DNA from: Bacillus sp. (in: firmicutes)
Lineage (GTDB): Bacteria; Bacillota; Bacilli; Bacillales; Bacillaceae
Assembly (NCBI GenBank): GCA_031180805.1
Contig: JAPSLL010000001.1
Span: forward strand, 1-64,000
Reading direction: 5' to 3'
DNA: 64,000 bases
Shown here piece by piece: positions 28,227-36,477 of the stretch. The notes below the pieces were generated by a model. The model made no database searches, was not told where the DNA came from, and worked only from the letters and a program-made list of their open reading frames with translations. The position numbers and the translations under genes are program-made. Every line of letters begins with the position of its first letter. Positions within the stretch are counted from its first letter, which is position 1.

Positions 28227-29498
28227 TTAGTTTTGTTGCTCGATAATCCATTCAACCCATCTTAATACTGTGCTAGCTCTTCTAAAGTAGGTTGATTCTT
28301 TCTCAACATTATACAAGCTTGATTTTTTCATGATCTCGATAATTTTTTGCTTGCTAGGAAGATTGCCATTTAAAAAGTATTCTCTTAATACTTCGTTAAA
28401 TACTTTGTGTTCTAATATGCACTTTATTAAAGCTAAATACTTTTGTTTATACGGCAACCTCATCAGCTGTCTGCCTTTAGCTGTTAAGGTATATTTAATG
28501 TTTGGGTCTTCTTTATATTTTTCAATCAGCCCTAAATACATCGCAGCAGAGGTATAATAATTGGTTTGTCGCTCATCAAAATTATAATTAGATGTTATGA
28601 AATCCTTTGTTAAATCTTTTTCCATTAATAAACCAAGTAAATCAATAATTCTAATAAAGGAATCTGCCTGTGGAAAAGGAATTTCTGGTTCTTCAATCAC
28701 CTTTGTATGTTGCAATAGATTATCAATATCTGCTAAAGTAATTGTTTCATGTGCAATCATATATTTTTTTTGTTCAATTAGCTGTAAAGAATTGTATCTC
28801 AACGGATCCTCAAATTCATAGACAAAAAAATGAAATACATCAGCTGAATGAGTAAAGAATATTGGTTTTACTTTCTTTTGAATTTTCCCTTGCCATAAAC
28901 GGAAGGGATAATACATCTGACGAACAAGAAAATCCTCGACAGTCTCCTTCTTTGCCTCTATAACAGCAAATGTCTCTTCCCCTTCATAGCCTCCATCAAT
29001 TTCAACCTGTGCGTTTTTAATCGCTATCTGATGATCCTTGCCTGAATTCGTCCGAATCATAAAATCAAATGCTTGTGAGGACATTCGACCAGAAACGGTA
29101 GGCGTGCACTCTTCACCAAGTAAATCTGCTATCATACCAGATACATATGCACAATGAAGTGCAGAGCTTTCAGAATACAAATTAGAAGGGTCAATCGTCA
29201 TAACAGTTGGAGGAAGACTAAGTTTAATTGGTCTTAAGCTTTCATCATAAGAAACCTTTTCATATGCATCAAATTGTCCTAAAACATATCGAGACCTCGA
29301 AATTGGAAGAATACTAATACCATATTTCTTAAAGATTTTAGGTAAGTTACTTTTATGATCAAATTTAGCCATTAAACGAGGCTCACGAACGGTTTTAATC
29401 GTTTTCGCGTCAATTTCATAAAACCCATGGCGATTCACTTCATCTAGTATTTGATATCGTTCAAAAAGCACTTCCCATGCCTTATCATTTAGGCTCAT
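28227..29498 (-). CDS. type II restriction endonuclease, PD-(D/E)XK, with C-terminal winged helix
   Basis: The 423-residue protein has a PD-(D/E)XK site: Asp 168 in VEIDGGY and Glu-Ala-Lys 181-183 in FAVIEAKKE. The C-terminal third (about 300-423) is a helical/winged-helix region with TLTAKGRQL and RRASTVLRWVEWI, the domain that ends many restriction enzymes and defence proteins. It overlaps the upstream methylase gene by 14 bp, so the two form one R-M unit. By pairing with a Dam-like methylase its target is probably GATC or a related GATC-like site, but that is inference. Confidence 0.8.
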   Translation of the reverse strand: MSLNDKAWEVLFERYQILDEVNRHGFYEIDAKTIKTVREPRLMAKFDHKSNLPKIFKKYGISILPISRSRYVLGQFDAYEKVSYDESLRPIKLSLPPTVMTIDPSNLYSESSALHCAYVSGMIADLLGEECTPTVSGRMSSQAFDFMIRTNSGKDHQIAIKNAQVEIDGGYEGEETFAVIEAKKETVEDFLVRQMYYPFRLWQGKIQKKVKPIFFTHSADVFHFFVYEFEDPLRYNSLQLIEQKKYMIAHETITLADIDNLLQHTKVIEEPEIPFPQADSFIRIIDLLGLLMEKDLTKDFITSNYNFDERQTNYYTSAAMYLGLIEKYKEDPNIKYTLTAKGRQLMRLPYKQKYLALIKCILEHKVFNEVLREYFLNGNLPSKQKIIEIMKKSSLYNVEKESTYFRRASTVLRWVEWIIEQQN

Positions 29499-30327
29499 AA
29501 TTCATCACCAGCACCTCATCAATTTTCCCGCGTTTTGATGCTACTGAGTTGATGCTTCTCGTTGCTCCGACAATTTCAATCTGAAAATTTTTATATAAAT
29601 CTTTAATATACTCAGTTGCTGAGTTGCTAAGCAGCACTTTGCAGCCACGTCTGTCCAAGTCTACAACTAAATCTCTTAATCGTTCCTGTTCATCTCTACC
29701 AAAGCCATCAAGACTATAGCTAGTAAACGAAGATGTTGTTGAAACAGGATCATATGGAGGATCGATGTAAACAAAATCTCCTTTTTTAGCAGTTGCTACT
29801 GCATCAGCAAAATCACCATTTAAAATCGTTACTTCATTATTTGCCAAATAATCATGTACTGCTCGTACGACATCTTCATTGACGATATTTGGATTTTTGT
29901 ATTTTCCAAATGGAACATTAAACTGTCCCTTTTTGTTTACGCGAAAAAGACCGTTGAAACACGTTTTATTCAGAAAGATAAGTCTAGATGCTCTTTCTAC
30001 ATCTGTTAGCTCTTCATATATAGGCTTTCGATCTAAATCTCGTATTGCATAAAAATAGTCACTATCATTTTCATGTTTCCGTAAATCTGATAGTAATTCT
30101 TCTATATGGTCTCGAATTGTTAAATATGTATTAACCAATTCGGAGTTGATATCATTAATTACAGCTTTGCTTGGCTGAACGTCAAATAATACAGCCCCAG
30201 CACCAATGAAAGGCTCATAATATGTTCCATTCATTTCTTCTGGTAAGTATTTTCGTATTTCAGGTAGTAGCTGTCTCTTTCCACCAGCCCATTTTAAAAA
30301 TGGCTGAGCTACTTTATTTGTCACCAT
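29485..30327 (-). CDS. DNA adenine methylase (D12 class, Dam/DpnM type)
   Basis: The 280-residue protein methylates adenine N6. The SAM motif FLKWAGGKRQLL is at 10-21, the N-terminal acidic loop AVINDINSELVN near 55-66, the target-recognition region LNKTCFNGLFRVN at 119-131 with NVPFGKYKNP following, and the catalytic DPPY at 189-192. NKTCFNGL...FNVPFG is shared with GATC-specific Dam/DpnM enzymes, so GATC is the likely site. Upstream of, and overlapping, the endonuclease gene, it protects the host from it. B. subtilis 168 has no such pair at this locus. Confidence 0.9.
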   Translation of the reverse strand: MVTNKVAQPFLKWAGGKRQLLPEIRKYLPEEMNGTYYEPFIGAGAVLFDVQPSKAVINDINSELVNTYLTIRDHIEELLSDLRKHENDSDYFYAIRDLDRKPIYEELTDVERASRLIFLNKTCFNGLFRVNKKGQFNVPFGKYKNPNIVNEDVVRAVHDYLANNEVTILNGDFADAVATAKKGDFVYIDPPYDPVSTTSSFTSYSLDGFGRDEQERLRDLVVDLDRRGCKVLLSNSATEYIKDLYKNFQIEIVGATRSINSVASKRGKIDEVLVMNYEPK

Positions 30328-30430
30328 CTATGTTCCCCTCTCATACCTAGTAAATCTAGTATAAATCTTATCGGTTTAGCTAAAGAAAATCAAATTAATT
30401 TCATTCTTCGCAGTTCTTTATCAACATATA

Positions 30431-30480
30431 AAAAAGACATCATTTCTTTCGATACTCCCTTAGTTAAAGAAAGATGTCTC
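30431..30480 (-). terminator. topB terminator
   Basis: AAAGACATC-(AT)TTTCTTT pairs with AAAGAAA-GATGTCT across about 20 bases. On the minus strand it ends in TTTTTTATATG. It lies between the topB stop and the methylase start. Confidence 0.8.
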
Positions 30481-30510
30481 TTAATAATACTTTGCTTAAT
30501 GAAACCCCAT

Positions 30511-32679
30511 TTAAGGTGTTGGTTGTTGTTTAGTTCCTTGGGTAAATAAAAAGTTTATTTTTTCATCTTTTAACTCCAGCTTTGCATCAAAGGTTTTTTC
30601 ACCTTTTTTAAATCCCTTGATCAAATTAGTCGTTCCCTCTGATAAAAGCTTTTGTACATTCGTTTTTGTTATATTTTTCCCAAGAATTTTCTTTGAAATC
30701 GTGAACTTGCAGTTATTTACTTTATAATTTGTACAGCCATAAAACTCGCCTTTATCGACAACATCTCCGTTACACAGCTTACATTTCCCTACTTTTTTTC
30801 CAATGGTGAACTTAGAATTTGAGCGCTGAATCGATTCTACTTTTAATCCATCGAAGTTCCAGTTCGGTGCAAATTGAATTGCGTCAGCGACAATTTTCGC
30901 AGAGAGCTTTTTTGTTTGCTCCATAAATAATGCTGCAGATGCTTGTCCTTCTCCAATTTCTGAAAGACGCTGCTCCCATTTAGCCGTCATCTCTGGAGAG
31001 GCTAAAATATGGTTACCGATCGCTTCAATTAAAACTTTGCCTTTATCTGTTGCATATACTTGGTTTTTTTTCACTTCAATATATTTCCGATCCTTTAACA
31101 TCGTAATAATCCCTGCTCTTGTCGCTTCTGTTCCTAAGCCTTCCACTTTATTTAAAACCTTTTCTAATTCATCGTTATCTAAATATTTTCCTGCTGTTTT
31201 CATTAATGTGATTAATTGACCTTCTGTATACCGTTTTGGCGGTTGAGTTTTCCCCTCTTTTGTTTCTACTTTATGGACATGTCCTGTCTCTCCCTTTTGA
31301 ACTTGTGGGAGCAATTCATCCTTCTCTTTATCATTTTGAAAAATCACTTTCCGCCAACCTTCTTGAATTTGCTGTTTTCCTTTAGTAATAAATTCAGCTC
31401 GACCATCAACAAGTGTAGTCAATGTTGAATAGTCATATATTGCTTTATCGTAATGGGCAGCAATTAATCTTCTCACAATTAAATCATACATTTTTTGTTC
31501 ATCGTCATTTAATTTGCTTGGATTCGTAACTTGTTCAGTTGGAATAATCGCATAGTGATCTGTTACCTTTTTTTCATTTACATATCGAGAATTACTGAGT
31601 ATTGATGTCTTTGGTAAAGGAAATAAGTCTTTATAATCGTCAAACTTGCTTAATTTCTCTAAAATAGCAGGAAAAAGTTCCGCTTCACCCTTTGTGACAT
31701 ATGTTGAATCAGACCTTGGGTAGGATACAATCCCTTTTTGATATAGTGATTGAACAACATCTAATGTTTTTTTCGGTGAAAATTTATACGTTTTATTTGC
31801 TGTCGCTTGCAGAGCTGATAAATTAAAAAGCAGCGGGGGTTGGTATTCCTTCCTTTCCGTTACAATATCTTTAATCTCTGCTCGTTTTTCTTTACAAAAC
31901 TCAGCGATTTTCCGTGCCATCTGTTCATCTGTTACTCTTGTTTGTTGGTCCTTTTGCCACGTTCCCTTATATTTTTTCTTATTTATTTGAAAAGTAGCTA
32001 TAATTTCCCAAAATGGTTCTGACTTAAATTTTTCAATTTCCTTTTCTCTTTTTACAATTAATGCTAGTGTTGGTGTTTGAACTCGTCCAGCAGAGAAAAC
32101 ATCATTCATTCCCTTTTCCTTAAGTAAAAGTGTATAAACCCTTGATGCATTCATTCCAACTAACCAATCTGCACATGCTCGTGAATATGCTTCAAAATAA
32201 AGATTTTTCGTATCCTCATCATTTAGTAATCGACGAAATCCTTCATTAATTGATGCTTGTGTTAAAGAAGATATCCATAATCTTTTCAATGGCTTTTTAA
32301 CACCAGAAAGTTGAATAATATTCCGTATGATCAGCTCACCTTCCCGCCCAGCATCGCCTGCATGAATAATTTCTGTTACATTCGGATCCAATAACAATTT
32401 CTTAATAATATGAAATTGCTTTGCCTTTGATTTAGATATTTCGTATTTAAACTTATCTGGAATAAGTGGCAACATCGAGATTGACCACTTTTTCCATTCA
32501 GGTTGATAGGACTCAGGTGCACATAGTTGTGTCAAATGTCCAATTGCCCAAGTACAATATGCCCCTTTTGGAAAAAGTTCATTTGGCTTTACCTCAATAT
32601 AGCCATCTCTTTTAACTCTTTGAAAACCTGAGCATAGCGTTTGCGCTTGGTCTGGTTTTTCTGCAATTATTAATTTCAT
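30511..32679 (-). CDS. topB: DNA topoisomerase III
   Basis: The 722-residue type IA topoisomerase relaxes and decatenates DNA. The Toprim domain has EKPDQAQTL at the start and HAGDAGREGELIIRN near 101-115. The active-site Tyr is in GIVSYPRSDSTYV near 312. A four-Cys zinc-ribbon-like tail (CKLCNGDVVDKG...CTNYKVNNC) lies near 652-680. It starts at ATG 32679 after AGGTGATTTATTAA. Its distance from the usual Bacillus topB neighbourhood suggests it moved here with the adjacent R-M pair or was placed independently. Confidence 0.95.
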   Translation of the reverse strand: MKLIIAEKPDQAQTLCSGFQRVKRDGYIEVKPNELFPKGAYCTWAIGHLTQLCAPESYQPEWKKWSISMLPLIPDKFKYEISKSKAKQFHIIKKLLLDPNVTEIIHAGDAGREGELIIRNIIQLSGVKKPLKRLWISSLTQASINEGFRRLLNDEDTKNLYFEAYSRACADWLVGMNASRVYTLLLKEKGMNDVFSAGRVQTPTLALIVKREKEIEKFKSEPFWEIIATFQINKKKYKGTWQKDQQTRVTDEQMARKIAEFCKEKRAEIKDIVTERKEYQPPLLFNLSALQATANKTYKFSPKKTLDVVQSLYQKGIVSYPRSDSTYVTKGEAELFPAILEKLSKFDDYKDLFPLPKTSILSNSRYVNEKKVTDHYAIIPTEQVTNPSKLNDDEQKMYDLIVRRLIAAHYDKAIYDYSTLTTLVDGRAEFITKGKQQIQEGWRKVIFQNDKEKDELLPQVQKGETGHVHKVETKEGKTQPPKRYTEGQLITLMKTAGKYLDNDELEKVLNKVEGLGTEATRAGIITMLKDRKYIEVKKNQVYATDKGKVLIEAIGNHILASPEMTAKWEQRLSEIGEGQASAALFMEQTKKLSAKIVADAIQFAPNWNFDGLKVESIQRSNSKFTIGKKVGKCKLCNGDVVDKGEFYGCTNYKVNNCKFTISKKILGKNITKTNVQKLLSEGTTNLIKGFKKGEKTFDAKLELKDEKINFLFTQGTKQQPTP

Positions 32680-32867
32680 TTAATAAATCACCTAACTATT
32701 TCTAGAAAACTAGAAATCTTTTATATCACTTGAATAAGTTTACTTTATTTTTCTTTGAATGAAAAACAAAAAAATATTCAATTTTTTCATGAAAAATTAT
32801 TATATGCTACAGATATTTTTAATTATTCATAAATTGATTTTATAATTCTAAAAATGAAAGAGTAATT

Positions 32868-33683
32868 TTATACATTATCTACCTTTATGGTACTTGTTGC
32901 GCGTGACCTAGAAGCACGAAACCATTGATGACAGAGCATGTAGATTAGGATAACATCGACCATGTCGCCGGCATAGAACATGAAATAGCCTCCGATTTCA
33001 GCTTGATCCTTCATAACTCCATGTGGCGGATAAGCGTACAAATATTTAGATAATATCCCATGACCAGCAAGTGCGATAAGTAACACAATTGAGCGAAAGG
33101 CAAAACTATATTTATGAGGAATTGGTTCAATATAAATGATGGACAATGTAAAAAGATAACCAGCAATGAAAAGATGAACATGAATAAACCAATGAAGAAA
33201 ATGATATTGACTCATCATTGAAAATAAGGGAGACGTGTATAGTAGCCATAAACCACCTATATTTAATAACAACGTAACAATTGGATTAAGAATCAATTTG
33301 TTTAGTCTGCCTTTTAATAGTCTTGTTAAACGACGAGCTTGTTTTACATGAATTGTCCGTAGAAATAATGTCATCGGTGCAGAACAGACGATAAAAAGTG
33401 GTGCAAGCATCCCTATTAAAAAATGAATGACCATATGTGCAACAAAGTTTGAATGTGACATCATTTGTATAGGGCTTAAAATAGCAGCACCTATACAGCA
33501 TATTCCTAAAATCCAAAAAATTGTTCTGCTAACCGGCCATTGCTTATGACGTCGATTTGAGGTTTTGACTGCAAAAAAATAAGCAAATAGTGCAAGGAGA
33601 AATAAAAAACTAAAAACTACTTGCATCACATCAATTAATATCATATCAAGGTTATCGGAATGATTATGATTACTGTGGTTCAT
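32868..33683 (-). CDS. ctaG: CtaG-type cytochrome c oxidase assembly protein
   Basis: A 271-residue protein with about seven hydrophobic helices. It has the CtaG-family marks HMVIHFLIGMLAPLF, LHWFIHVHLFIAGYLF and MKDQAEIGGYFMFYAGDMVD. Bacillus CtaG (caa3_CtaG family) is needed to assemble the caa3 oxidase, probably for copper handling at the CtaC/CtaD site. Its conserved His pairs fit metal binding. The N-terminus (MNHSNHNHSDN) is unusually His/Asn rich. It overlaps the DUF2243 gene by 14 bp, indicating one transcript. Confidence 0.85.
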   Translation of the reverse strand: MNHSNHNHSDNLDMILIDVMQVVFSFLFLLALFAYFFAVKTSNRRHKQWPVSRTIFWILGICCIGAAILSPIQMMSHSNFVAHMVIHFLIGMLAPLFIVCSAPMTLFLRTIHVKQARRLTRLLKGRLNKLILNPIVTLLLNIGGLWLLYTSPLFSMMSQYHFLHWFIHVHLFIAGYLFTLSIIYIEPIPHKYSFAFRSIVLLIALAGHGILSKYLYAYPPHGVMKDQAEIGGYFMFYAGDMVDVILIYMLCHQWFRASRSRATSTIKVDNV

Positions 33684-34161
33684 ATTGCTTTATACCACCT
33701 TGGTGTCTTTTATTAGAACGAATGAGAAGGATACCGACAATCACCATAAGGAAAGCTAGAATATTCCATGTAAGATCATATGGAAGAATGTTTACATCAT
33801 AGCGGATTTGATGGATGCGCATTAGCTTATGTTGAATGATACCATCATATAGTTGAAAGCCACCAGCACCAATGAAAAATCCTCCCCACCAAACACCTTT
33901 TAAGTAGGCATTATAACGTCTTACATCTGCATACATAAATAGAGCAGCAACAGTTGCAAACCAACTAAACGCATGGAATAAGCCATCAGAGACTAGTCCC
34001 ACTGCTGTTACTGATTTATCATAGAAATGATGCCAATGTAATAATTGATGAAAGATAGCTTCGTCAATAAAAGCAACAAAGCCAATTCCTAATAAAAATC
34101 CTGAAAAAAAATTTCGTTTTCTCATTGAAATAGAACGGCTTTTCTTTGTATGACTTTTCAC
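33670..34161 (-). CDS. DUF2243 membrane protein
   Basis: The 163-residue protein has four hydrophobic helices (about 15-32, 55-75, 84-101, 130-150). It has conserved His residues in FIDEAIFHQLLHWHHFY and IIQHKLMRIHQIRYD, diagnostic of DUF2243. I set the start at GTG 34161 (then KSHTKKS), after AGGAGGGAAATT; the longer ORF from 34257 has no ribosome-binding site. DUF2243 genes are commonly next to ctaG-like genes, and the histidines suggest a role with copper or heme in oxidase assembly. That role is inference. Confidence 0.8.
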   Translation of the reverse strand: MKSHTKKSRSISMRKRNFFSGFLLGIGFVAFIDEAIFHQLLHWHHFYDKSVTAVGLVSDGLFHAFSWFATVAALFMYADVRRYNAYLKGVWWGGFFIGAGGFQLYDGIIQHKLMRIHQIRYDVNILPYDLTWNILAFLMVIVGILLIRSNKRHQGGIKQYEPQ

Positions 34162-34417
34162 AATTTCCCTCCTGAAAAATGAAGCAAATTTCCATTGTGT
34201 AGTATTTTTCGTCTTCAAGCTATGCTGTCCTTTGCCTATTAAATTTAGTTTACCCATTCTAAATGTATAAATTTCATTCTCGAGCTAATAAAGGATTATT
34301 ACTCCCCTTTTTCGCAATAGTGGAGTAACAAATTAGTGGATTCATCATAAAGTATTTTAGTCAAACACCTAATTACTTAAAAAAAGATATTTTGTTTATC
34401 AATTGGAGGGTAATAAG

Positions 34418-35431
34418 ATGTCTCAAACATTAGCGATTCCTAAAGGCTACAAACCGATCCTCAATCTGATGCATACAGAGATTGCCATTAAAGAGCTAAA
34501 GGATTTTTTCGAAGAAACGCTAGCAGAAGAACTCAATCTTATTAAAGTTTCTGCACCGTTGATTGTCCATGAAGGAACCGGAATAAATGATAACCTAAAT
34601 GGGACAGAACGAATTGTTCGTTTTGATGGAATAGATATGAACGGAAAACAAATCGAGATTGTTCAATCACTTGCAAAGTGGAAGAGACAGGCACTTGCGA
34701 AATACGGATTTACAATTGACGAAGGTCTTTATACGAATATGAATGCAATTAGAAGAGATGAAGTTCTTGATAACCTCCATTCGATCTACGTTGATCAATG
34801 GGACTGGGAGAAAGTCATTTCAAAGGACGAACGAACAATTGATAAATTAAAAAGGGAAGTGAAAAAAATCTACAATGCAATAAAACGAACGGAAATGTTT
34901 ATGTACGAATTTCATCCACAGCTTGAGCCAATTTTACCTAATGAAATACATTTTATTACGACTGCGGAGCTTGAACAATTATATCCAAATCTCTCTCCGA
35001 AACAAAGGGAAGATATTATAACAAAGGAATATGGTGCTGTATTTATTATGCAAATCGGTGGTGTTCTTAGTAATTGTGAAAAACATGATAGCCGTTCCCC
35101 TGATTATGACGATTGGTCATTAAATGGCGACCTTTTATTATGGAGCCCACTTTTAAAGAAATCGATTGAAATTTCATCGATGGGAATTCGCGTTGATGAA
35201 AATTCCCTGATGAAACAATTAAAGGCTTCAAAAGAAGAGGGAAGGCTAATATTCCCTTTTCATCAAGCTGTCATTAACGGTTTACTTCCATCCTCCATTG
35301 GCGGAGGAATTGGCCAATCACGATTATGTATGTATCTATTAAAAAAGGCACATATAGGTGAGGTCCAAGCATCTGTTTGGAATGAAACTACGATCAATGA
35401 ATGCAAGGCATGTAATATTAATCTTCTTTAA
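34418..35431 (+). CDS. asnA: aspartate-ammonia ligase AsnA
   Basis: AsnA makes asparagine from aspartate, ammonia and ATP, the ammonia-using type related to class II aminoacyl-tRNA synthetases. The 337-residue protein has VSAPLIVHEGTGINDNLNG near 45, VQSLAKWKRQAL and the C-terminal GGGIGQSRLCMYLL ATP-binding motif 3. I took ATG 34418 after GGAGGGTAATAAG; the TTG 5 codons earlier is inside that site. It is the only plus-strand gene between 25 and 64 kb and ends at its own terminator. Bacillus subtilis relies on AsnB/AsnH/AsnO instead. Confidence 0.95.
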   Translation: MSQTLAIPKGYKPILNLMHTEIAIKELKDFFEETLAEELNLIKVSAPLIVHEGTGINDNLNGTERIVRFDGIDMNGKQIEIVQSLAKWKRQALAKYGFTIDEGLYTNMNAIRRDEVLDNLHSIYVDQWDWEKVISKDERTIDKLKREVKKIYNAIKRTEMFMYEFHPQLEPILPNEIHFITTAELEQLYPNLSPKQREDIITKEYGAVFIMQIGGVLSNCEKHDSRSPDYDDWSLNGDLLLWSPLLKKSIEISSMGIRVDENSLMKQLKASKEEGRLIFPFHQAVINGLLPSSIGGGIGQSRLCMYLLKKAHIGEVQASVWNETTINECKACNINLL

Positions 35432-35456
35432 TGACTTTACGTCTCTGATATTAAGG

Positions 35457-35500
35457 AAGCTATATTAAGCTCTAATTTTCATTCTTAATATAGCTTTTTC
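35457..35500 (+). terminator. asnA terminator
   Basis: AAGCTATATTAAG pairs perfectly with CTTAATATAGCTT over a 14-base loop and is followed by TTTC on the plus strand. Confidence 0.92.
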
Positions 35501-35566
35501 TAAAACTTTTTGATAGATAAATTTCCTTAAACTCTCTAAACGGTGAGCTAATTAATATTTTCATAT

Positions 35567-35594
35567 AAAAGGAACGAGAAATTTTTCTCGTTCC
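35567..35594 (-). terminator. korAB terminator
   Basis: On the minus strand GGAACGAGAAA and TTTCTCGTTCC pair with a minimal loop and run into TTTTATATG, 14 bases after the korB stop. Confidence 0.9.
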
Positions 35595-35607
35595 TTCAGT
35601 AAATACC

Positions 35608-36477
35608 TTACATAAATTCGGCAATTAATTGATTAAATTCTTCTTCCTCGATAGCTAAATCCGTTTTAGATAACGGAATTTCACTATAGCCTTTAATTAA
35701 CTCCTGATAAGATTTTTGCGTGTTATTTTGGTAAATCAATCCTGTAACAAGACTGTTATGCTTCATTAACGTTTGCATTGCAAGTTCTTTATTATGTGGA
35801 TTATAGCCTTCAACATCTGCTAGCTTAGTTAAATTTTCTTTAAACCAATCATAGGTATTTACTTTATTATATGTCACACATGGGCTAAATACATTTATTA
35901 ATGAAAACCCTTTATGTTGAATACCAGCTTCTATTAATGCTGTTAAATCCTTTAAATCAGTTGAAAAGCTTTGGGCAACAAATGTAGCACCTGCTGATAA
36001 TGCCATTTCCATAATTGATAAGGAGGATTCAATTGATCCCTCTGGTGTACTTTTTGTAATAAATCCCGCTTCACTTCGAGGTGATGTTTGTCCTTTTGTT
36101 AAACCATATATTTGATTATCCATCACAATATACGTAATATCAATGTTTCGACGAATAGCGTGGATCGTATGTCCCATCCCAATCGCAAATCCGTCGCCGT
36201 CCCCTCCTGAAGCAATGACAGTTAGGTCTCGATTTGCCATCTTTACACCTTGCGCAATTGGCAATGACCGCCCGTGAATGCCATGAAAACCATAGGAGTT
36301 AATATATCCAGATATTCGACCAGAACAGCCAATTCCAGAAACAACAGCTAATTGTTCCGGCTGTAAGCCTACATTGGCAGCAGCACGTTGAATGGCAGCT
36401 TGAACTGAGAAGTCACCACAGCCTGGACACCAATTTGGTTTTACATTATTTCGGAAATCTTTAAATGTTACTGCCAT
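35608..36477 (-). CDS. korB: 2-oxoacid:ferredoxin oxidoreductase beta subunit
   Basis: The 289-residue subunit holds thiamine diphosphate. Visible are the NWCPGCGDFSVQ motif (15-26; the CPGCG pair is a cluster/TPP-region signature), GDGDGFAIGMGHTIHA near 93 with the Mg-binding Asp/Asn, and MDNQIYGLTKGQTSP. With the alpha subunit it oxidatively decarboxylates a 2-oxoacid, most likely 2-oxoglutarate, with reduced ferredoxin as product. Its ATG directly follows the korA TAA. It lacks the separate ferredoxin subunit of the archaeal enzymes. Confidence 0.92.
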   Translation of the reverse strand: MAVTFKDFRNNVKPNWCPGCGDFSVQAAIQRAAANVGLQPEQLAVVSGIGCSGRISGYINSYGFHGIHGRSLPIAQGVKMANRDLTVIASGGDGDGFAIGMGHTIHAIRRNIDITYIVMDNQIYGLTKGQTSPRSEAGFITKSTPEGSIESSLSIMEMALSAGATFVAQSFSTDLKDLTALIEAGIQHKGFSLINVFSPCVTYNKVNTYDWFKENLTKLADVEGYNPHNKELAMQTLMKHNSLVTGLIYQNNTQKSYQELIKGYSEIPLSKTDLAIEEEEFNQLIAEFM

